A DNA stretch of 42,841 nt from the NCBI GenBank assembly GCA_022241785.1, contig JAKOMP010000056.1, forward strand, positions 1-42,841, given 5' to 3'. Each line of letters starts with the position of its first letter. Position 1 is the stretch's first letter. A program made the translations under genes and the position numbers. Shown here piece by piece: positions 7,349 to 16,331 of the stretch. The notes beneath the pieces were generated by a model. That model worked only from the letters and a program-made list of their open reading frames with translations. It made no database searches and was not told the origin of the DNA. Origin of the DNA: Cyanocohniella sp. LLY (GTDB taxonomy: Bacteria > Cyanobacteriota > Cyanobacteriia > Cyanobacteriales > Nostocaceae).

Positions 7349-8713
7349 ATGAGTAAAACACGCAAGTTTCGTTTAGGTGCATTCGTTCAAGCTACTGGAC
7401 ATCATATTTCTGCTTGGCGACATCCAGATACACAAATAGATGCTGGGTTAAACTTCGAGCATTATAAGGAAATTACTCAGACAGCCCAACGCGGTTTATT
7501 TGATGCGGTTTTCCTGGCAGATAGTCCAGGGATTTGGGGTGGTACTCCGCAAACTCAACAACGCAATGGTAAACTTGCTCATTTTGAGCCAGTCACCCTT
7601 TTCTCGGCTTTGTCTGCTGTCACCGAAAACATCGGCTTTATTTCCACCGCATCTACTACCTACGAAGAGCCTTATACCCTAGCCCGTAAGTTTGCTTCTC
7701 TAGACCATTTGAGTAATGGTCGGGCAGGTTGGAATGTTGTTACCACAGGTAATGAAAATGCTGCCGCTAATTTCGGTCTTGAGCATCACCCAGAACACAG
7801 CCAGCGTTATGAACGTGCGGAAGAATTTGTGGAAGTGGTGAAAGGTCTGTGGGATAGTTGGGAAGATGATGCTTTTATTCGTGACAGAGAATCTGGTATC
7901 TATTTTGACCCCAATAAACTGCATACACTCAACCACAAAGGTAAACACTTTTCTGTTAAAGGCCCGTTGAATGTTGCTCGCCCGCCCCAAGGATACCCAG
8001 TGATTATCCAGGCTGGTGCTTCGGAAGCCGGACGAGATTTAGCCGCCCGTACTGCGGAAGTAATTTTCACTGCCAATCAAACCCTAGCTGATGCCCAGGA
8101 ATTTTATGCAGATGTCAAAGGTCGGTTGGCTAAATATGGTCGTCATCCCGATGATTTAAAAATCATGCCTGGGGCTTTCCCAGTTATTGGCCGCACTGAG
8201 GAAGAAGCGCAAGAAAAGTATGAGTTTCTGCAATCATTGATTCATCCTGATGTGGCTTGGGGTATTTTACAAAGATATTACAAAGGTGTAGACCTGTCGC
8301 AATACTCTTTGGATGATGTAGCTCCAGAATTACCAGATGAAACCAACAACAACAAAAGTCGCCTGAAACTGGTTAAAGATTTGGCTACCCGTGGCCATCT
8401 GACATTGCGCCAGTTGTATTTGTCTTTATCTACTGCGCGCGGTCATCGCACTATCATTGGTACTCCTGAAAGTATTGCTGACCAACTCGAAGAATGGTTC
8501 AACAATGATGCAGCAGACGGGTTTAATATTATGCCGCCCATCTTGCCCACAGGGTTGGAGGACTTCGTTAACTTGGTAGTTCCTATTTTGCAGCAGCGGG
8601 GACTATTCCGAACTGAGTATGAAGGTAGTACATTGCGGGAAAACTTAGGGCTACGTCGTCCAGAAAATCGTTTTGCAGCTAAAAAAGTCGCTGAAAGATT
8701 GGTTTTGGCCTAA
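7349..8713 (+). CDS. FMN-dependent monooxygenase, NtaA/SnaA/DszA family (copy 1)
   Basis: A 454-residue luciferase-like (LLM) flavin monooxygenase of normal length for the NtaA/SnaA/DszA group. Typical features are RLGAFVQATGHHISAWRHP at the N-terminus, the NGRAGWNVVTT strand at residues 123-133 and the PPQGYPVIIQAGAS strand near residue 210. These enzymes use reduced FMN from a separate reductase, plus O2, to cleave C-S or C-N bonds (DszA: dibenzothiophene sulfone; NtaA: nitrilotriacetate). The substrate here is unknown. It is followed 30 bp later by a near-identical copy. A flavin reductase must come from elsewhere, perhaps the nitroreductase at 25531. Confidence 0.92.
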   Translation: MSKTRKFRLGAFVQATGHHISAWRHPDTQIDAGLNFEHYKEITQTAQRGLFDAVFLADSPGIWGGTPQTQQRNGKLAHFEPVTLFSALSAVTENIGFISTASTTYEEPYTLARKFASLDHLSNGRAGWNVVTTGNENAAANFGLEHHPEHSQRYERAEEFVEVVKGLWDSWEDDAFIRDRESGIYFDPNKLHTLNHKGKHFSVKGPLNVARPPQGYPVIIQAGASEAGRDLAARTAEVIFTANQTLADAQEFYADVKGRLAKYGRHPDDLKIMPGAFPVIGRTEEEAQEKYEFLQSLIHPDVAWGILQRYYKGVDLSQYSLDDVAPELPDETNNNKSRLKLVKDLATRGHLTLRQLYLSLSTARGHRTIIGTPESIADQLEEWFNNDAADGFNIMPPILPTGLEDFVNLVVPILQQRGLFRTEYEGSTLRENLGLRRPENRFAAKKVAERLVLA

Positions 8714-8743
8714 ATAACAGCAAGAGGAACAACAAGAAAGCTG

Positions 8744-10111
8744 ATGAGTACAACACGCAAGTTTCGCTTAGGTGCATTTGTTCAAGCTACTGGACATCAT
8801 ATTTCTGCCTGGCGACATCCAGATGCACAAATCGATGCTGGGTTAAATTTTGAGCATTATAAAGAAATTACCCAGACTGCCGAACGCGGTTTATTCGATG
8901 CGGTTTTCCTGGCTGATAGCCCCGCCATACAAGAAAATGGTGATGCAGAGGTGCAGCAACGTAACGGCAAATTAGCTAAATTTGAGCCAGTGACGCTATT
9001 TTCAGCCCTCGCCCCACTGACGAAACATATTGGCTTTATTGCTACAGCTTCCACAACTTATGAAGAACCATACACCCTGGCAAGGAAATTTGCTTCTTTG
9101 GACTACTTGAGTAACGGCCGGGCGGGATGGAATGTTGTCACCACAGGTAATGAGAATGCCGCAGGTAATTTCGGACGCGACGAACATCTAGAACATAGTC
9201 AGCGTTATGAACGTGCGGAAGAGTTTGTGAAAGTGGTGAAAGGGCTGTGGGATAGTTGGGAAGATGATGCTTTCATCCGTGATAGAGAATCTGGCATCTA
9301 TTTTGACCCCAATAAACTGCATACACTCAATCACAAAGGCCAACATTTTTCTGTTAAAGGCCCGTTGAATGTTGCTCGCCCGCCCCAAGGATACCCAGTG
9401 ATTATCCAGGCTGGTGCTTCGGAAACTGGACGTGAATTGGCTGCCCAGACTGCTGAGGTGATTTTTACTGCTAACCAGACCCTAGAAGATGCACAGGAAT
9501 TTTATGCAGATGTCAAAGGTCGGTTGGCTAAATATGGTCGTCATCCTGATGATTTGAAAATTATGCCTGGTGTGTTTCCAGTGATTGGCCGGACTGAAGA
9601 AGAAGCCCAGGAAAAATACGAGTTCCTACAATCACTAATTCATCCATCGGTAGCATGGGGTTTACTGAAATCACGTTATAAAGGCATTGATTTATCTGGC
9701 TATTCACTCGATGATTTGGCTCCCCCATTACCTAATGATACTAATGGTGGCAAGAGTCGCCTTAAATTGCTGACAGACCTAGTGAATCGCGGTGGATTCA
9801 CCCTACGCCAGTTATATCTTTCTGTAGCTACTGCACGCGGTCATCGCACTATCATTGGTAGTCCAGAAAGTATTGCTGACCAATTAGAAGAATGGTTCAA
9901 CAATGGTGCAGCAGACGGATTTAATATTATGCCACCTATCTTGCCTACAGGGTTGGATGATTTCGTTAATTTAGTTGTTCCCATCTTGCAGAAGTGGGGA
10001 CTGTTCCGGACTGAATACGAGGGTAGTACCTTGCGGGAAAACCTGGGTCTGCGTCGTCCAGGTAATGCATTTGCTGCCAAAAAAGAGGATGAAAAATTAG
10101 TTTTGGCATAA
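8744..10111 (+). CDS. FMN-dependent monooxygenase, NtaA/SnaA/DszA family (copy 2)
   Basis: 455 residues, about 85% identical by eye to the product of 7349-8713, with the same NGRAGWNVVTT and PPQGYPVIIQAGAS segments. Differences cluster after the lid region (residues 60-70), around 285-320 (the segment after ATSV/PDVAWG) and near the C-terminus, where substrate specificity is often set in this family. It is probably co-transcribed with copy 1. At DNA level, long tracts are identical (7949-8026 equals 9347-9424) while flanking sequence has drifted, which suggests gene conversion. The two enzymes may form a heteromer or act on related substrates. Confidence 0.92.
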   Translation: MSTTRKFRLGAFVQATGHHISAWRHPDAQIDAGLNFEHYKEITQTAERGLFDAVFLADSPAIQENGDAEVQQRNGKLAKFEPVTLFSALAPLTKHIGFIATASTTYEEPYTLARKFASLDYLSNGRAGWNVVTTGNENAAGNFGRDEHLEHSQRYERAEEFVKVVKGLWDSWEDDAFIRDRESGIYFDPNKLHTLNHKGQHFSVKGPLNVARPPQGYPVIIQAGASETGRELAAQTAEVIFTANQTLEDAQEFYADVKGRLAKYGRHPDDLKIMPGVFPVIGRTEEEAQEKYEFLQSLIHPSVAWGLLKSRYKGIDLSGYSLDDLAPPLPNDTNGGKSRLKLLTDLVNRGGFTLRQLYLSVATARGHRTIIGSPESIADQLEEWFNNGAADGFNIMPPILPTGLDDFVNLVVPILQKWGLFRTEYEGSTLRENLGLRRPGNAFAAKKEDEKLVLA

Positions 10112-10251
10112 ATAATAGGAATTTTTTACTGATGGTTAAGCCATATCTTCTACAACAATTTTTATGCAGGTCTCCGCCTGAGAGTTGCATATTTTCGAGA
10201 AGTTTGAGATTTCCATAGCCCAAAAATCATAGCTAAAAATAAGGCAAAAAT

Positions 10252-11778
10252 ATGACTGAATATAGCAGACTAAAAACTTCCCGTTCCGCCGCAATTAAGG
10301 CAAATCTTGATTATCCCATCATTGACACCGACGTTCATACCAATGATTTTACGCCGGCGTTGGAAGATTACATTGCTAAATACGGTGGGTCAAAACTTGT
10401 AGATGATTTGCGTAAGGCTGAAGCCTCTCGTCTCAATTCCAAAAGTGATGGAAAAGATTGGTATCAGCAAACACCAGAGGAACGTCAATACAACCGGACA
10501 ATTCGCTCCCCTTGGTGGGCTAGAGTTACCCGTAACACGTTGGATTTAGCTACTTACACTTTGCCAGAATTGTTCTATGAACGTCAGGCGGAGCAAGGGT
10601 CAGACTATTCTGTGTTGTTCCCTAACAATGTACTTGCACCAGCTGGCGCTAGTCCTGAAAACCGTCAAGCTCTACAAAGAGCGGTGAATCATTATCATGC
10701 TGACCTCTACCGCAAATATAGCGATCGCCTGACACCTGTAGCTGGCATCCCTATGAGTAATCCTCAAGAAGCCGTTGAGGAGTTAGAATTTGCTGTAAAA
10801 ACACTGGGTTTAAAAGTAGCAAATATTCCTGGTGGTGTAAAACGACCAATTAAGGCGATCGCAGATAAATATCCTGCCGACCAATACCCAGAAATCGCCA
10901 AGTACGCTTCTTACATTGACTTTTACGGATTGGATAGTGAATACGACTACGATCCATTCTGGGCGAAAGCTGTTGAGTTGGGTGTACCCATTACCACCCA
11001 TTATGGTAGTCAAGGTTGGACTGGTCGTTCTTCCATCAGTAACTACATGAACAACCACATCGGTCACTTTGCCGATGGTTCCCAAGCATTTGCTAAAGCC
11101 TTGTTCTTTGGTGGTGTAACCAAGCGTTTCCCGCAGTTGCGTATAGCTATGCTTGAAGGTGGTGCAGATTGGGGCGCTCACGTCTACATTCATTTAGTGG
11201 ATCGCTTCTCCAAGCGGAATCTCCAAGGACTGCAAAACTACAACCCAGACCTAGCTAATCGGGATGAACTATTCGAGTTGTTCGAGCGCTTTGGTGGCGA
11301 AATTACTCAAGGACATTCCCTCGGCAAAGAAGAATTGACTAAGAGTGTTCTGGGTTCTTCCTTTAACCGTCATAGCCGCTCACCCGTTGGTAGTGAACTA
11401 GAAGACTTTGCCGCAGCTGGGATTGAAACAATTGAAGACATCCGCGATCGCTGGGTGAACAGTTTCTTCTTTGGTTCAGAGTCAGACGATCGCACCATAG
11501 CAGCTGCATTTAATGACAAAGCCAATCCCTTGGGTGTGAAACTCAACGCCATCTATTCCTCTGATGTTGGTCACTGGGATGTCCCTGATTTGACTGAGCC
11601 ACTAGCAGAAAGCTGGGATTTAGTACAAGAAGGTGTGATTTCTGAAGCCGACTTTAAGGCTTATGTATCCACTAATCCTTACAAGTTCTACACTCAAGCT
11701 AATGCCGACTTCTTCAAGGGTACAGCTGTTGAGTCGAAAGTACCTACTCAAGTAGATAAGAGTTTAATAACGGCGTAA
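10252..11778 (+). CDS. Amidohydrolase family protein (amidohydrolase 2, TIM barrel)
   Basis: A 508-residue metal-dependent hydrolase or decarboxylase of the amidohydrolase 2 type. Visible metal-site candidates are D27 and H29 (IDTDVH, a D-x-H in place of the usual H-x-H), H250 in PITTHYG, E302 in MLEGGADWG and D438 in SSDVGHWD. The family includes ACMSD-like decarboxylases and C-C or C-N hydrolases acting on ring-cleavage products. It is longer than most members because of an N-terminal extension with a SRSAAIKANLD segment. It lies between the DszA-like monooxygenases (140 bp upstream) and a TauD (113 bp downstream), fitting a role after C-S cleavage. A gutted paralog is at 5374-5787. Confidence 0.88.
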   Translation: MTEYSRLKTSRSAAIKANLDYPIIDTDVHTNDFTPALEDYIAKYGGSKLVDDLRKAEASRLNSKSDGKDWYQQTPEERQYNRTIRSPWWARVTRNTLDLATYTLPELFYERQAEQGSDYSVLFPNNVLAPAGASPENRQALQRAVNHYHADLYRKYSDRLTPVAGIPMSNPQEAVEELEFAVKTLGLKVANIPGGVKRPIKAIADKYPADQYPEIAKYASYIDFYGLDSEYDYDPFWAKAVELGVPITTHYGSQGWTGRSSISNYMNNHIGHFADGSQAFAKALFFGGVTKRFPQLRIAMLEGGADWGAHVYIHLVDRFSKRNLQGLQNYNPDLANRDELFELFERFGGEITQGHSLGKEELTKSVLGSSFNRHSRSPVGSELEDFAAAGIETIEDIRDRWVNSFFFGSESDDRTIAAAFNDKANPLGVKLNAIYSSDVGHWDVPDLTEPLAESWDLVQEGVISEADFKAYVSTNPYKFYTQANADFFKGTAVESKVPTQVDKSLITA

Positions 11779-11784
11779 GAAGTT

Positions 11785-11817
11785 AGGAGGAGATCAAGGA
11801 ATAATTTCCTTACTCCT
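11785..11817. other. Intergenic hairpin between amidohydrolase and TauD genes
   Basis: AGGAG (11785-11789) pairs with CTCCT (11813-11817) and an inner AAGGAA pairs with TTTCCTT. It begins just after the amidohydrolase stop. It could be a leaky terminator or an mRNA-processing stem that sets expression of the downstream genes. No long T-run follows. Confidence 0.4.
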
Positions 11818-11891
11818 CTACATCCCTTTATTCAAGAACTAAGGGATCTGACGAGTCTAAACATTGACCAATTAAACTTTGGAGAATCGAC

Positions 11892-12860
11892 ATGAGCTAT
11901 AAGCACATTGAAGTTAAACCGACTTCTGGTTTCACTGGTGCTGAAATCGGCGGCGTGGATCTTTCCAGTCCTCTGCACGATGAAGCAGTTGCCGAAATTC
12001 GTCAAGCATTATTGAAGTGGAAAGTCGTTTTCTTTCGCAATCAGAACATCGATCATGCTGCACAGATTGCCTTCACGTCTCGTTTTGGTGAAGTAACCTA
12101 TGCCCATCCCCACGAGGACGACCCGATAGAAGGCTTTTCCCAAATCTTACCAATTGATCGCAGCCGCTTCGAGCGCCGCAACGGTCTACGACGTTCTAGC
12201 TATGAAAGTCGTTGGCATACTGATGTCACTGCTGTTGTTAACCCACCTGCGGGTTCAATTCTGCGCGCAGTTAACGTCCCTAGTTTTGGTGGTGACACAC
12301 AATGGACTAATCTAGTTGCAGCCTATGAAGGTCTATCTGCACCCCTACGCGCCCTGGCAGATGGATTGAAAGCCGAGCATCGGTTCAATGCACGTTTACG
12401 GATACCTAGTAGTAGCAAATATGCCCAGCGCATTGCGGCTAATCCGCAGGTTTCGATTCATCCAGTGGTGCGGGTTCATCCAGAGACAGGCGAACGTGCA
12501 TTGTTCGTGAATCCTGGCTTCACCTCGCACATTCTTGATGTGTCACCACAAGAAAGTGAACTGCTGCTGGAGTTGTTTTTCAACCAAATTACCAAACCTG
12601 CCTACATCACTCGCTTCCGTTGGAATAATGGTGATATTGCATTTTGGGATAACCGCGCTACCTCCCATTTAGCACCACAAGATTTGGATCATATAGAAGT
12701 TGAGCGCGTACTCTATCGCACCACCATTACAGGTGATATTCCAGTTGGTCCGGATGGTTTTAAATCACAAGTAGTTGAAGGCGAGCCGTTAACGAGTGAA
12801 TTACCAACTGTCCTCAAGGAAAAAGCCGAGAAGGTGTTAGCAGAGCCAGCACTCAATTAA
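11892..12860 (+). CDS. TauD/TfdA-family Fe(II)/2-oxoglutarate dioxygenase (1)
   Basis: A 322-residue protein with the facial triad H109-x-D111 (RWHTDVT) and distal H259 (NRATSHL). Arginines 272 and 276 in the ERVLYRTTI segment are placed to bind 2-oxoglutarate. Length and motifs match taurine and alkylsulfate dioxygenases. Enzymes of this type hydroxylate the carbon next to sulfur (or oxygen), releasing sulfite or sulfate plus an aldehyde, with succinate and CO2 as by-products. GGAG at 11881-11884 supports the ATG. A paralog is at 19347-20261. The substrate cannot be fixed: taurine, alkanesulfonate or alkyl sulfate are all possible, and the 10-20 residue insert at positions 75-105 suggests a different pocket from the second copy. 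Confidence 0.92.
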   Translation: MSYKHIEVKPTSGFTGAEIGGVDLSSPLHDEAVAEIRQALLKWKVVFFRNQNIDHAAQIAFTSRFGEVTYAHPHEDDPIEGFSQILPIDRSRFERRNGLRRSSYESRWHTDVTAVVNPPAGSILRAVNVPSFGGDTQWTNLVAAYEGLSAPLRALADGLKAEHRFNARLRIPSSSKYAQRIAANPQVSIHPVVRVHPETGERALFVNPGFTSHILDVSPQESELLLELFFNQITKPAYITRFRWNNGDIAFWDNRATSHLAPQDLDHIEVERVLYRTTITGDIPVGPDGFKSQVVEGEPLTSELPTVLKEKAEKVLAEPALN

Positions 12861-12875
12861 GTTATAGACAAATTC

Positions 12876-12900
12876 AGGCGATCTTTGTGTGCGATCGCCT
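12876..12900. other. HIP1-derived hairpin
   Basis: AGGCGATC (12876-12883) pairs perfectly with GATCGCCT (12893-12900), overlapping a GCGATCGC octamer. It lies 16 bp after the TauD stop. It may act as a weak terminator, though no T-run follows. Confidence 0.4.
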
Positions 12901-12955
12901 TCACACACTAGTATGACTCTTGCTGATCTTTCATGCCGATTTAGAAGTTACTGAT

Positions 12956-14392
12956 ATGACTACAGCAACTGACTCTGATTTTGGTGCGCGTGAAGCGCTG
13001 CGGCTACTAGGGGCTTATCCTGATAACTGGGTTCCTGACCATGCTGATGTTGACCACAATGTAACGATAGTCGGTGGTAGTGGTACAGGTATTACCTTTG
13101 CTTTTGCGCTGCGACGGGCTGGTATTGGTCGGGTGACAATTATTGATGAGGCTGAAAATGAAGCCCAGGCTGGCGTGTGGCTCAGTCGGGCGCGGATGAA
13201 TAAGCTGCGTACGCCTAAGAATTTGGCAGGGCCAGAACTGGGTGTTCAGGGGTTGTCATTTCAAGCTTGGTATGAAGCGCGACATGGTGCTGAAGCTTAC
13301 GCGGCTATTGACCGTATCCCTCGGTTGCTGTGGGCTGAGTATCTGAGTTGGTATCGGCAGTTTCTCGATATTCCAGTACGTTACCGCACAAAATTAGTCC
13401 GGATTGAGCCGGCTGGTGATTTCTTTCGTTTGCACTTGGAAGTCAATGGTATTCCTCAAGTGAAAACTACCCGCAAAATTATTTTGGGTAATGGTTTTGT
13501 GGGTGCTGGGGGAGCATACATCCCCTCAGTGTTAAATCAATTACCACGTAATTTGTATGCACATACCTCCGATGCTATTGATTTTGAGGTACTGCGCGGT
13601 AAAACTGTAGCGGTACTGGGTAGTGCGGCTTCGGCTTTCGATGCTGCTGGGGTGGCTTTAGAATCAGGAGCTAAGGCAGTACACCTGTTTTCCCGACGCT
13701 CGGAAATCGCCTCGCTGCCAGTCATTCGGGTGCGTGGTTATCCTGGTGCTTACGATAACTATCACCAAATACCTGATGCTGATCCCTGGTTTCAAGCTTG
13801 GCGTTATCGTCAAGTTGGTTCCACACCACCACCCGATGCTATTCAAAGAGCGATCGCCTTTCCTAATTTTCATCTCCACTTATCTGCACCGTGGAGAACA
13901 GCCCAGGTACAAGAAAACCGCATCATTGCTCAAGTGAACGATGATGTATTTGATTTCGATTTCGTCATTGCTGGTACTGGTTACTTCGTTGACCCCAGCG
14001 CACGACCAGAATTAGCTGACTTTGCCCATCATATTGCTTTGTGGGGCGATCGCCATCAACCACCAGTCGAACAGCGCGACGAAGAATTAAGTGTTTACCC
14101 TTACTTGGGTATAGCTCATGAATACCAAGAAAAAGTACCCGGTAACACACCTTATCTGAAGAATATCCATGTCTTCAACCCTTCTGGCTTTATCAGTCTT
14201 GGACTTCCTATTGGTGATATACCGAGTATCCGGCGCGATGTACCAGCAGTAGTAGGGCGGATTAGCAGTGACCTTTTCTTTGCAGACTGGGAACTGCACA
14301 AAGCCCGCATCACCAGTGACAATGTTGCACCAGACTTTGATCCCTCACTATATGCAGCTGCTGTTTGGAAACAGAAAGTACCAGTGGGTTAA
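12956..14392 (+). CDS. FAD/NAD(P)-binding monooxygenase-like flavoprotein
   Basis: About 478 residues from the ATG at 12956. An upstream in-frame TTG at 12920 would add 12 residues but has no visible ribosome binding site. An FAD-binding Rossmann motif VTIVGGSGTG lies near residue 33 and a second dinucleotide motif VAVLGSAASA follows around residue 220, the two-domain plan of FMO/Baeyer-Villiger-like enzymes and their relatives. The FxGxWSR-type BVMO fingerprint is not obvious. The gene lies in the monooxygenase/TauD operon and is followed by an esterase, which would suit a Baeyer-Villiger-then-hydrolysis route. That pairing is inference. Confidence 0.82.
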   Translation: MTTATDSDFGAREALRLLGAYPDNWVPDHADVDHNVTIVGGSGTGITFAFALRRAGIGRVTIIDEAENEAQAGVWLSRARMNKLRTPKNLAGPELGVQGLSFQAWYEARHGAEAYAAIDRIPRLLWAEYLSWYRQFLDIPVRYRTKLVRIEPAGDFFRLHLEVNGIPQVKTTRKIILGNGFVGAGGAYIPSVLNQLPRNLYAHTSDAIDFEVLRGKTVAVLGSAASAFDAAGVALESGAKAVHLFSRRSEIASLPVIRVRGYPGAYDNYHQIPDADPWFQAWRYRQVGSTPPPDAIQRAIAFPNFHLHLSAPWRTAQVQENRIIAQVNDDVFDFDFVIAGTGYFVDPSARPELADFAHHIALWGDRHQPPVEQRDEELSVYPYLGIAHEYQEKVPGNTPYLKNIHVFNPSGFISLGLPIGDIPSIRRDVPAVVGRISSDLFFADWELHKARITSDNVAPDFDPSLYAAAVWKQKVPVG

Positions 14393-14469
14393 AACGTGTG
14401 CCATACATGGGGATTAGATTATTTCTCATCCCTCTTCCTAATCAAACAAACACTTGAGGAATTATTATT

Positions 14470-15120
14470 ATGTCTATCGAACGTCGTTCTGGTTTATTTC
14501 CTTATTTATTATCTCGTGCCTCTGAAGATACCAACAAACCTGCACCCCTAGTCTTGTTTTTGCATGGCGCACGCGACCGTGGCAATGATTTAAATGTCCT
14601 ACTGAAATGGGGTTTACCTCGTTTTGTGGATGAATCAAGTTCCTTACCTTATTTCTTTGCAGCGCCCCAACTTCCTGAAGGACAAACTTGGGTAGAACGA
14701 GAAGCAGATGTGATTGCTTTGTTGGATAATCTGATAGCCTCCCAATCCATCGATTCTAATCGTGTCATCATATCAGGATTCAGTTTAGGTACGGCTGGGG
14801 CTTGGCATATCGCCGCTTCTCATCCTCGGCGCTTTGCTGGTTTGGTAGCAGTATCTGGTCGTGTACCAACCTCGTTAGCAGAACCCCAATTAGCAGCACT
14901 CAAGGACATTCCCATTCAAATATTCCAAGGCGGAAAGGACGAAAAGCTTTCTGTTGAAGATACACAAAATATTGTCGATACCTTACACGGTGTGGGGGGA
15001 GCAGTAGACTTTACACTACTACCTGAAGGCGATCATTTCATTGCCGATGAAGTTTACAGCAATGCACAATTGCAACAATGGCTGATTTCCCAAAGTCTTC
15101 GCACTTCTGTTGCTGTCTAA
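14470..15120 (+). CDS. Alpha/beta hydrolase (phospholipase/carboxylesterase-type)
   Basis: A compact 216-residue serine hydrolase. The nucleophile is S105 in GFSLGTAG, the acid D157 in GGKDEKL and the base H189 in EGDHF. LHGARDRG (residues 32-39) forms the oxyanion-hole loop. It has no signal peptide, so it is cytoplasmic. The length fits the small carboxylesterase/phospholipase family. It lies 77 bp after the FMO-like gene and could hydrolyse an ester made by that enzyme (inference). Confidence 0.87.
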   Translation: MSIERRSGLFPYLLSRASEDTNKPAPLVLFLHGARDRGNDLNVLLKWGLPRFVDESSSLPYFFAAPQLPEGQTWVEREADVIALLDNLIASQSIDSNRVIISGFSLGTAGAWHIAASHPRRFAGLVAVSGRVPTSLAEPQLAALKDIPIQIFQGGKDEKLSVEDTQNIVDTLHGVGGAVDFTLLPEGDHFIADEVYSNAQLQQWLISQSLRTSVAV

Positions 15121-15194
15121 AGCTATAAAAATAGCTGTTCCCTGTTGTTTAGAGCAATTCTCAATTAAGTGAGGTAAAGAACTCATTTTTTTAA

Positions 15195-15233
15195 TGCAGA
15201 GGGACGCTAAGGTAGCGCAGAGTTACGCAAAGA
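15195..15233. repeat. Dispersed GCAGAGGGACGCTAAG-type repeat
   Basis: GCAGAGGGACGCTAAG followed by GCGCAGAG and ACGCAAAG. The same family occurs at 25491-25530 (identical GCAGAGGGACGCTAAG), and in related form at 25277-25320, 26389-26413, 36731-36760 and 39221-39246. Non-coding and typical of Nostocales intergenic DNA. Confidence 0.6.
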
Positions 15234-15307
15234 TTACCAAATTTTATTAGCGATGTACTCAGTACTTCAGTAGATTAGGAAACGCTATAAGTTCGGAGCA
15301 AAGTAAC

Positions 15308-16329
15308 ATGACTATACCCACAACTAAACTCGGTCAAACTGGATTGACAGTTTCTCGCCTTGAACTTGGTACAATGACCTTTGGTTTGCAGACAGACGAA
15401 GAAACCTCAAGGCGAATCCTCGACACCGCCGCCGATGCTGGTGTTAACTTTCTGGATACAGCTGATGTTTATCCCTTGGGGGGTGGACTACCTACGGCTG
15501 GAAATACCGAAGAAATCATTGGACGCTGGCTCAAAGGTAAACGCGAACATTTTATCGTAGCGACTAAGGCTGTAGGCAAGGTTGGCCCTGCGCCTTGGGA
15601 TCAAGGTTCTTCGCGCAAACATATTTTAGATGCCATTGATGCTTCCCTCAGACGATTGGGAACTGATTATGTTGACCTGTATCAATTGCACTCTGATGAT
15701 GCTTCAACCCCTCTCGATGAAACACTAGAAGCATTAGATACAATCGTGCGTTCTGGTAAGGCGCGTTACATCGGGGTTTCTAACTTCTTAGCTTACCGAC
15801 TCGCCCGCGCTTTGGGTCGTGCTGATGTGCGGAATTTAATTCGTTTTGTTTCCATTCAACCCCGGTATAATTTATTGTTCCGCGAAATTGAGCGAGAATT
15901 ATTACCTTTAGCAAAAGAAGAAGGTTTGGGTGTAATTCCATACAATCCTTTGGCTGGTGGATTACTCACAGGTAAACACAATCTGGCTCAAGGCCCCGCC
16001 GCAGGTACTCGTTTCACTTTGGGGACTGCTGCTGAACGTTATCAAGAACGTTACTGGCGCGTTCGCGTAAGCGTCTCGTAGAGAATCGCGAGTTTAATAC
16101 TGTGGAAGAATTACGCTCAGTAGCAGATGCGGCTGGAGTATCTTTAACTACCTTAGCACTGGCATGGGTGTTGGCTAATCCTGTAATTACTGCCCCGATT
16201 ATTGGTGCTAGTCGTCCAGAACAACTGTTTGACACCCTCAAAGCTGTAGAATTTCAACTTGACGACAATTTGAAACTAAAACTAGACGAAATTACTGCCG
16301 AGTACCGTAGAGGAGATGCTGTACGTTAG
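15308..16329 (+). pseudogene. Aldo/keto reductase interrupted by a short repeat insertion
   Basis: The first frame (15308-16081, 257 residues) holds the catalytic tetrad D50, Y55, K87 and H128 and most of the barrel. It ends in RYW plus a nonsense tail and a TAG at 16079-16081. The rest of the protein (VEELRSVADAAGVSLTTLAL onward, with the NADPH-binding PIIGASRPEQL segment) resumes in another frame at about 16090 and ends at 16329. The junction contains an insert of about 30 bp resembling a dispersed Nostoc repeat (16056-16091). The truncated product would lack the last barrel strands and the cofactor loop, so it is probably inactive. The ABC exporter gene starts only 2 bp after its stop, so the operon stays coupled. 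Confidence 0.85.
16056..16091. repeat. Short palindrome-rich repeat inserted in the aldo/keto reductase
   Basis: GGCGCGTTCGCGTAAGCG followed by TCTCGTAGAGAATCGCGA. It contains TCTCGTAGAGA (an imperfect palindrome) and GCG/CGC-rich ends, resembling short repeats scattered through Nostoc genomes. It shifts the frame of the host gene and introduces TAG. Confidence 0.7.
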
Positions 16330-16331
16330 GA

